12,142 bases of DNA from Flammeovirgaceae bacterium UBA4659 (GTDB lineage: Bacteria > Bacteroidota > Bacteroidia > Cytophagales > Cyclobacteriaceae), in contig DHLV01000204.1 of the NCBI GenBank assembly GCA_002405445.1, positions 1-12,142 on the forward strand, written 5' to 3'. This document shows, one piece after another, positions 7,111 to 12,142 of the stretch. Position 1 is the first letter of the stretch. Each line of letters starts with the position of its first letter. Below the pieces are notes generated by a model, which was given only the letters and a program-made list of their open reading frames with translations, did no database searches and was not told the origin of the DNA. Made by a program: the position numbers and the translations under genes.

Positions 7111-10100
7111 ATGTCTTTCAGAAAAAATAAGAAGATCAACAACGATTTCTCAAAAATCACCATCAGCTTGGCTTCTCCAGAGTCAATTTTGGAAAGTTCG
7201 CACGGTGAGATTACGCAACCAGAAACCATCAACTACAGAACTTACAAGCCTGAGATGGGTGGTTTGTTTTGCGAGCGCATTTTTGGCCCCGTAAAGGACT
7301 GGGAGTGCCATTGCGGAAAATACAAGCGTATCCGTTACAAGGGCATTATTTGCGATCGTTGCGGTGTGGAGGTTACAGAAAAGAAGGTGCGCAGAGAGCG
7401 CATGGGGCACATTGAGTTGGTGGTGCCTGTGGCGCACATCTGGTATTTCCGGTCGTTGCCGAATAAAATCGGATACTTGCTCGGTTTACCAACCAAAAAG
7501 CTGGATCAAATTATCTATTACGAGCGATACGTAGTCATCCAAGCCGGCATTAAAGAGGAAGACGGTGTCAACCGTTTGGATTTTCTCACCGAGGAGGAAT
7601 ACCTCGACATTGTCGATAAGCTGCCCCGGGAGAACCAAATGTTGGACGACAACGACCCCAAGAAATTCATCGCCAAAATGGGAGCTGATGCACTCGAGAT
7701 GTTGTTGAGCCGGGTAAAACTTGACGAGCTGTCGTATGAGTTGCGCCACCAAGCAGCGACAGACACCTCACAGCAGCGTAAAGCGGAGGCATTAAAGAGA
7801 TTGAAAGTTGTGGAGGCTTTCCGCGAAGCAAACTCTCGCGTGGAAAATAAGCCACAGTGGATGACCATCAAGATGGTGCCGGTGATTCCACCGGAGTTGC
7901 GCCCGCTGGTGCCTTTGGATGGTGGGCGTTTTGCCACGTCTGATCTGAACGATTTGTACAGACGCGTTATCATCCGCAACAACCGCCTCAAGCGTTTGAT
8001 CGACATCAAAGCACCAGAAGTGATTTTGCGAAACGAGAAACGCATGTTACAAGAGGCTGTCGACTCGTTGTTTGACAATTCGCGCAAAGTAAACGCTGTA
8101 CGCAGTGATGGCAACCGCGCACTGAAATCATTGAGCGATATGCTCAAGGGTAAGCAAGGCCGCTTCCGTCAAAACCTTTTGGGCAAACGGGTTGACTACT
8201 CGGGCCGTTCAGTAATTGTGGTAGGCCCAGAGTTGAAGTTGCACGAGTGTGGTTTGCCGAAAGATATGGCCGCTGAATTATTCAAGCCATTTATCATTAG
8301 AAAGCTCATTGAAAGAGGAATCGTTAAGACAGTGAAATCAGCAAAGAAAATTGTTGACCGCAAAGATCCTGTGGTTTGGGATATCTTGGAAAACGTACTG
8401 AAGGGGCACCCCGTTCTACTCAACCGTGCGCCAACATTACATCGGTTGGGTATTCAGGCATTTCAGCCCAAGCTGATTGAAGGTAAAGCGATTCAATTAC
8501 ACCCGCTGGTGTGTACGGCCTTTAATGCCGACTTTGACGGTGACCAGATGGCCGTGCACATTCCCCTCGGCCAAGAGGCGATCCTGGAGGCTTCACTTTT
8601 AATGTTGTCTTCTCATAATATCCTCAATCCTGCAAATGGTGCACCCATTACGGTGCCCTCACAAGACATGGTGTTGGGGCTGTATTACCTCACTAAGGGA
8701 AGAAAAGGCGAGAAAGGTGAGGGAAAAACATTCTACTCAGCTGAAGAAGTTGTAGTTGCCTATAATGAAAGCAAGCTCTCGAAACATGCCCATATCAAGG
8801 TGTTTTCCAAAGTAAAAGATAAGAAAACTGGCGAGTGGAGCAAGAAGTTGATTGAGACAACCACCGGGCGTGTACTGTTCAACCAAGTTGTGCCCGATGA
8901 AGTAGGCTTTGTGGACGAACTACTCACCAAAAAGAAACTCCAGGCTATTATTGCCGATGTTTTCAAAGTTGCCGGACAGGCCAAGACGGCCAAATTCTTG
9001 GATGATATCAAAGAACTGGGATTCCAGATGGCATATCGCGGTGGTCTATCGATGGGCTTGGGCGATGTAAAGGTGCCTGTGGAAAAGAAAAAGCTGGTGG
9101 AAGATGCGCAAAAGGAGGTTGATTCTGTTTGGAACAACTACATGATGGGTTTGATCACCGACAACGAACGCTACAACCAGGTAATCGATATATGGACGCG
9201 CACAAACACCATGTTGACCAACACACTGATGAAGCAGTTGGAAGAAGACCAACAGGGTTTTAATTCCATCTATATGATGATGCACTCTGGCGCCCGTGGT
9301 TCGCGCGAACAAATCAGGCAGTTGGGGGGCATGCGCGGTTTAATGGCGAAGCCACAAAAGAACCTCGCAGGATCAGTCGGCTCAATTATTGAAAACCCGA
9401 TTCTATCGAACTTCAAAGAAGGCCTGGATGTATTAGAGTATTTTATTTCCACCCACGGTGCACGCAAGGGTTTGGCAGATACTGCTTTGAAAACAGCGGA
9501 TGCAGGTTACCTCACCAGACGCCTTGTAGATGTTGCCAATGACCTGGTGATTACCGAAGAGGATTGTGGTACACTTCGTGGACTGAAGGTAACTGCTTTG
9601 AAAGACAACGAAGATATTGTCGAGCCGTTGTCAGAGCGTATCGTTGGCCGCGTGGCGGTGCATGACATTTATGATCCGATTTCCGAACAACTCATTTGCG
9701 AGGCCAATCAGGAAATCACCGATGAAATTGCAAAGAAAATTGACGAAACAAACATCGAAGAGGTTGAAATTCGCTCAGTACTCACCTGCGAGACAAATTT
9801 TGGTGCCTGCGCGAAATGCTATGGTCGCAATCTGGCCACCGGCAAAATGGTGCAAGCAGGCGAATCGGTGGGTGTTATTGCTGCCCAGTCGATTGGTGAA
9901 CCAGGAACACAGCTTACACTTCGCACATTCCACGTGGGCGGTGCAGCATCTAACATCGCGGTAGACGCAAACATCAAAGCGAAATTCGCTGGTGTTATTG
10001 AGTTTGAAGGAATTCGCTCCGTTGACACTACAGACCGAGAAGATAACAAGGTAAAGGTAGTGATGGGGCGCACCGGTGAGATCAGAATCCTCGATGAAGA

Positions 10101-11400
10101 GAAGCGCGTGCTTATTTCGAATAACGTTCCATACGGAGCCTTCCTTAAAGTGAAGGACGGCCAGAAAGTTGAAAAAGGAACAGAGCTGTGCTATTGGGAT
10201 CCTTACAATGCCGTAATCCTTTCTGAATTTGATGGTGACATCGAGTACGAAGCGATTATAGAGGGCATTACTTATAAAGAGGAATCAGATGAGCAAACCG
10301 GCCATCGTGAAAAAGTGATTACTGACACCCGAGATAAGACGAAGAACCCGGCTATCATTGTGAAGGGTAAAGCTGATACCAAGGGATATAACATACCAGT
10401 GGGTGCGCACTTAGCCGTTGATGAAGGAGATAAAATCAAGGCTGGTCAGGTGCTGGCGAAGATACCGCGTACAATGGGTAAGAGCCGCGACATTACGGGT
10501 GGTTTGCCTCGCGTAACAGAATTGTTTGAGGCGCGCAATCCATCGAACCCTGCCGTTGTATCAGAAATAGATGGTGTGGTCACATACGGTGGCATTAAAC
10601 GTGGTAATCGCGAGATATTCATCGAATCGAAAGACGGTGTGCAGAAACGATACCTGGTGCCGTTGAGTAAGCACATTTTAGTGCAAGACAACGACTTTGT
10701 GAAAGCGGGTCAGCCTTTGTCTGATGGGGCGATCACACCATCGGATATTTTGTCGATCAAAGGACCTACCGCAGTGCAAGAATACCTTGTCAACGAGATA
10801 CAAGAAGTGTACCGCCTACAAGGTGTAAAAATCAACGATAAACACATTGAGTGTATTGTGAGCCAGATGATGCAAAAAGTGGAAATCATCGACTCGGGCG
10901 ACACCACATTCCTGCCGGGTGAGTATGTTGATAAATTTGAGTTCCGTGAAGTGAATGATTTGGTTTTGGATAAAAAAGTAGTAACGGAAGCAGGTGACTC
11001 TACAAGGTTTAAAGTAGGGCAGATCATCACAGCGCGCGAACTGCGCGATGAAAATTCCTCGTTGAAACGCAAAGATCAACGTTTGGTGGACGTGCGCGAG
11101 GCGTTGGCTGCGGTATCCCGGCCTACATTGCAAGGTATCACACAAGCTTCGTTGAAGACAGAAAGCTGGCTGTCTGCCGCTTCATTCCAGGAAACAACGA
11201 AAGTGCTCAGTGAGGCAGCCATCAGAGGGAAGGCAGATCAACTATTGGGTTTGAAAGAGAACGTCATAGTGGGTCACCTTATTCCGGCAGGTACAGGTCA
11301 GCGCAGGTTTAACGATTTGATTGTTGGCTCTGAGGAGGAATACCAAAGTTTGGTAAATGCGCCTGAACGCAAGAGCAAAGAGCGCGAACTGCAGGATTGA
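7111..11400 (+). CDS. rpoC: DNA-directed RNA polymerase subunit beta'
   Basis: Beta' carries the catalytic magnesium site, clamp, bridge helix and trigger loop of RNA polymerase. The 1429-residue product is complete. The N-terminal zinc site has C66, C68, C81 and C84. The catalytic NADFDGD motif lies at 472-478 with aspartates D474, D476 and D478. The bridge-helix region SGARGS is at 726-731. The second zinc site has C819, C893, C900 and C903, the same spacing as E. coli C814, C888, C895 and C898. The trigger-loop region [16 protein letters not shown] is at 926-941, with H941 equal to E. coli H936. A large sandwich-barrel insertion (about 945-1130) splits the trigger loop, as in other Gram-negative groups, before [17 protein letters not shown] at 7111 follows an A-rich leader with no Shine-Dalgarno motif, 104 nt after rpoB. 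Confidence 0.98.
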   Translation: MSFRKNKKINNDFSKITISLASPESILESSHGEITQPETINYRTYKPEMGGLFCERIFGPVKDWECHCGKYKRIRYKGIICDRCGVEVTEKKVRRERMGHIELVVPVAHIWYFRSLPNKIGYLLGLPTKKLDQIIYYERYVVIQAGIKEEDGVNRLDFLTEEEYLDIVDKLPRENQMLDDNDPKKFIAKMGADALEMLLSRVKLDELSYELRHQAATDTSQQRKAEALKRLKVVEAFREANSRVENKPQWMTIKMVPVIPPELRPLVPLDGGRFATSDLNDLYRRVIIRNNRLKRLIDIKAPEVILRNEKRMLQEAVDSLFDNSRKVNAVRSDGNRALKSLSDMLKGKQGRFRQNLLGKRVDYSGRSVIVVGPELKLHECGLPKDMAAELFKPFIIRKLIERGIVKTVKSAKKIVDRKDPVVWDILENVLKGHPVLLNRAPTLHRLGIQAFQPKLIEGKAIQLHPLVCTAFNADFDGDQMAVHIPLGQEAILEASLLMLSSHNILNPANGAPITVPSQDMVLGLYYLTKGRKGEKGEGKTFYSAEEVVVAYNESKLSKHAHIKVFSKVKDKKTGEWSKKLIETTTGRVLFNQVVPDEVGFVDELLTKKKLQAIIADVFKVAGQAKTAKFLDDIKELGFQMAYRGGLSMGLGDVKVPVEKKKLVEDAQKEVDSVWNNYMMGLITDNERYNQVIDIWTRTNTMLTNTLMKQLEEDQQGFNSIYMMMHSGARGSREQIRQLGGMRGLMAKPQKNLAGSVGSIIENPILSNFKEGLDVLEYFISTHGARKGLADTALKTADAGYLTRRLVDVANDLVITEEDCGTLRGLKVTALKDNEDIVEPLSERIVGRVAVHDIYDPISEQLICEANQEITDEIAKKIDETNIEEVEIRSVLTCETNFGACAKCYGRNLATGKMVQAGESVGVIAAQSIGEPGTQLTLRTFHVGGAASNIAVDANIKAKFAGVIEFEGIRSVDTTDREDNKVKVVMGRTGEIRILDEEKRVLISNNVPYGAFLKVKDGQKVEKGTELCYWDPYNAVILSEFDGDIEYEAIIEGITYKEESDEQTGHREKVITDTRDKTKNPAIIVKGKADTKGYNIPVGAHLAVDEGDKIKAGQVLAKIPRTMGKSRDITGGLPRVTELFEARNPSNPAVVSEIDGVVTYGGIKRGNREIFIESKDGVQKRYLVPLSKHILVQDNDFVKAGQPLSDGAITPSDILSIKGPTAVQEYLVNEIQEVYRLQGVKINDKHIECIVSQMMQKVEIIDSGDTTFLPGEYVDKFEFREVNDLVLDKKVVTEAGDSTRFKVGQIITARELRDENSSLKRKDQRLVDVREALAAVSRPTLQGITQASLKTESWLSAASFQETTKVLSEAAIRGKADQLLGLKENVIVGHLIPAGTGQRRFNDLIVGSEEEYQSLVNAPERKSKERELQD

Positions 11401-11403
11401 TCT

Positions 11404-11435
11404 GAAAATTTGAAGATGAACTAATTTGAATGTGA
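11404..11435 (+). repeat. degenerate 8/16-bp repeat after rpoC
   Basis: Four 8-mers run from 11404: GAAAATTT, GAAGATGA, ACTAATTT and GAATGTGA. Read as two 16-bp units they agree at 11 of 16 positions. A 10-bp piece (11405-11414, AAAATTTGAA) has an exact inverted copy at 11502-11511. The region is A/T-rich, so part of this similarity could be chance. Confidence 0.4.
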
Positions 11436-11468
11436 GGCTGCTTTTAAAAAGGCAGCCTCTTTCAATTT
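11434..11468 (+). terminator. intrinsic terminator of the rpoBC operon
   Basis: GAGGCTGC (11434-11441) pairs perfectly with GCAGCCTC (11452-11459). The loop TTTTAAAAAG can extend the stem by T-A pairs. TTT, C, AA and TTT follow (11460-11468). It starts 34 nt after the rpoC stop and has the GC-rich stem and U-rich tail of a Rho-independent terminator on the + strand. There is no T-tract on the opposite side. Confidence 0.85.
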
Positions 11469-11499
11469 AGCTCATCTATCCCATCGTATGTTTTTACTC

Positions 11500-11531
11500 T
11501 TTTCAAATTTTAAAAAAGACGAATTTTCAAA
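11500..11531 (+). repeat. 8-bp spaced repeat in the DUF3467 leader
   Basis: TTTTCAAA occurs at 11500-11507 and again at 11524-11531, exactly 24 nt apart (three units of 8). TTTTAAAA and AAGACGAA fill the two positions between. It lies 9 nt before the ATG of the DUF3467 gene and includes the inverted partner of the repeat just after rpoC. The block is very A/T-rich, so it may simply be the A-rich initiation leader usual in this phylum. Confidence 0.35.
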
Positions 11532-11540
11532 ATAAACATT

Positions 11541-11864
11541 ATGGCAGAGGAAATAAACCAGCTCCCACAAAATCAGATCAACATAGAGTTGTCTGAGGAA
11601 ATCGCAGAGGGAATTTATTCTAATCTGGCGATGATCGCCCACTCGAACAGCGAGTTTGTTATTGACTTTATACGGTTGATGCCAGGGGTGCCAAAGGCAA
11701 AAGTGAAGTCACGCATTGTCATCACTCCGGAGCATGCAAAAAGGTTGCTGGCTGCACTGAAGGACAATATCAGCAAGTATGAGGCAACATTTGGAGCAAT
11801 TAAGCAAACAAATGACCTTCCACAATTTCCGATGAACTTTGGCGGTACGATGGGCGAAGCCTGA
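11541..11864 (+). CDS. DUF3467 family protein
   Basis: This small soluble protein of 107 residues has no known function. The DUF3467 family (recognised here by memory) is typified by the segments INIELSEEIAEGIYSNLAMIAHSNSEFVIDF and VKSRIVITPEHAKRLLAALKDNISKYE, about residues 13-43 and 55-81. The predicted fold is a beta strand, a helix, a strand, then a helix; the tail (85-107) is probably loose and is rich in Phe, Pro and Gly. There is no signal peptide, membrane segment or catalytic motif. The acidic N-terminal half and the family's repeated position right after rpoC in Bacteroidota suggest a housekeeping role related to transcription or translation, but that is inference. It lies beyond the rpoC terminator, so it is read by leakage or its own promoter; I found no convincing one. 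The ATG at 11541 has an A-rich leader. Confidence 0.88.
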   Translation: MAEEINQLPQNQINIELSEEIAEGIYSNLAMIAHSNSEFVIDFIRLMPGVPKAKVKSRIVITPEHAKRLLAALKDNISKYEATFGAIKQTNDLPQFPMNFGGTMGEA

Positions 11865-11890
11865 CAAAAAGGGCTCATGGATATTTGCGG

Positions 11891-11905
11891 TTGAAATTAT
11901 TTCAA
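11891..11905. repeat. 15-bp palindrome over the tRNA-Leu -33 element
   Basis: TTGAAA (11891-11896) and TTTCAA (11900-11905) form a perfect inverted repeat around TTA. It covers the -33 TTG and enters the promoter spacer. It could be an operator, part of a weak terminator for the DUF3467 gene (no T-tract follows), or chance in A/T-rich DNA. Confidence 0.45.
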
Positions 11906-11921
11906 AACATCCGTACTTTTG
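11891..11921 (+). promoter_or_regulatory. Bacteroidota-type sigma promoter of tRNA-Leu
   Basis: TTG at 11891-11893 (-33 element) is followed after 20 bp by TACTTTTG at 11914-11921, an exact match to the Bacteroidota -7 consensus TAnnTTTG. The start of transcription should fall about 5-8 nt further on, near 11926-11929, giving a leader of about 25 nt before the mature tRNA-Leu at 11953. The leader can form a 5-bp stem (ACACT 11931-11935 with AGTGT 11942-11946). Confidence 0.8.
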
Positions 11922-11952
11922 TTGTCCCTTACACTAAACGCAGTGTTTAAAT

Positions 11953-12034
11953 GCCCAGGTGGTGAAATTGGTAGACACGCTACTTTGAGGGGGTAGTGCC
12001 GCAAGGTGTGCTGGTTCGAGTCCAGTTCTGGGCA
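11953..12034 (+). tRNA. tRNA-Leu (anticodon GAG)
   Basis: This is a complete class II tRNA. The acceptor strand GCCCAGG (11953-11959) pairs with TCTGGGC (12027-12033), with one G-T pair, and A12034 is the discriminator usual for tRNA-Leu. The anticodon stem CTACT (11980-11984) with GGTAG (11992-11996) encloses TTGAGGG, placing the GAG anticodon at 11987-11989; it would read CUC and CUU. A long variable arm with a GCAA loop follows, then the T arm GCTGG (12010-12014), TTCGAGT, CCAGT (12022-12026). No CCA is encoded. Confidence 0.96.
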
Positions 12035-12046
12035 CTTCTTAGTTTA

Positions 12047-12104
12047 AGATTGCAGATTTACAATTTCAGATTACAACAAATTTGGAGTTAGTGATCTGCA
12101 ATTT
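12047..12104 (+). repeat. 7-bp degenerate repeats and inverted repeat in the tRNA-Leu spacer
   Basis: Between the two tRNA genes, four 7-mers follow in phase from 12047: AGATTGC, AGATTTA, CAATTTC and AGATTAC. In addition ATTGCAGAT (12049-12057) has a perfect inverted partner ATCTGCAAT at 12094-12102, which extends by a G-T and an A-T pair to 12047 and 12104. No T-tract follows, so it is not an obvious terminator. Confidence 0.55.
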
Positions 12105-12112
12105 AAGGTTTG
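12081..12112 (+). promoter_or_regulatory. possible promoter of the second tRNA-Leu
   Basis: TTTG at 12081-12084 and AAGGTTTG at 12105-12112 are separated by 20 bp. They match the phylum consensus TTTG, then TAnnTTTG, except for the first base of the -7 box. The expected start, near 12117-12120, would lie on or just before the mature tRNA 5' end. If real, the leader would be nearly absent; otherwise this tRNA is co-transcribed with the first. Confidence 0.4.
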
Positions 12113-12119
12113 GAAAAAT

Positions 12120-12142
12120 GCCGAAGTGGTGAAATTGGTAGA
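12120..12142 (+). tRNA. tRNA-Leu, 5' end only
   Basis: The window ends inside a second tRNA. GCCGAAG (12120-12126) would be the acceptor strand. The following TGGTGAAATTGGTAGA is identical, over 16 nt, to the D-arm of the complete tRNA-Leu upstream. This D-arm with a GCC start is typical of tRNA-Leu. The anticodon lies beyond the window, so the isoacceptor is unknown. Confidence 0.85.

Noticed and set aside
7518..8147. Open reading frame of 209 codons on the minus strand inside rpoC
   Set aside because: It is a shadow of a conserved part of rpoC, with Ser/Arg-rich composition and no recognisable domain.
11487..11494. TATGTTTT as a -7 box for the DUF3467 gene
   Set aside because: It misses the final G of TAnnTTTG and has no TTTG or TTG 19-21 bp upstream.
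11858..11875. Terminator after the DUF3467 gene
   Set aside because: Only a 4-bp AGCC/GGCT stem can form and no T-tract follows.

Overview
The window is a stretch of a bacterial chromosome, almost certainly from the Bacteroidota and most like a member of the Cytophagales. The reasons are the character of the RpoB, RpoC, SecE and L1 proteins, the absence of Shine-Dalgarno motifs before nearly every gene (A-rich leaders instead), a promoter of the Bacteroidota type (TTG, 20 bp, TAnnTTTG) before a tRNA gene, tRNA genes without an encoded CCA end, and a DUF3467 gene directly after rpoC. The assignment to order is inferred from memory of these families, not from an alignment.

Layout, all on the + strand: the 3' end of a tRNA-Trp gene (1-23), then secE, nusG, rplK, rplA, rplJ and rplL packed with gaps of 3 to 34 nt. 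A 140-nt spacer with three hairpins follows. Then come rpoB (starting with UUG), a 104-nt spacer with a long perfect inverted repeat and 8-bp repeats, rpoC, a strong intrinsic terminator, a DUF3467 gene, and two tRNA-Leu genes. The first tRNA-Leu is complete (anticodon GAG); the second is cut by the window end.

The genes form the classical secE-nusG-rplKAJL-rpoBC cluster. It encodes a protein-export channel subunit, the elongation factor that binds RNA polymerase and can couple it to the ribosome, four proteins of the ribosomal L1 and L7/L12 stalks, and the two large RNA polymerase subunits. All coding sequences look full length and intact. Catalytic and zinc-binding residues are in the expected places, and the rifampicin-contact residues are of the sensitive type. 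The terminator after rpoC closes the main transcription unit.

I see no novel enzymatic, defence or mobile system here. The unexplained material lies in the spacers: a structured rplL-rpoB leader before a UUG start, an 18-bp hairpin between rpoB and rpoC, and degenerate tandem repeats of 7-8 bp with inverted partner copies in three separate spacers.
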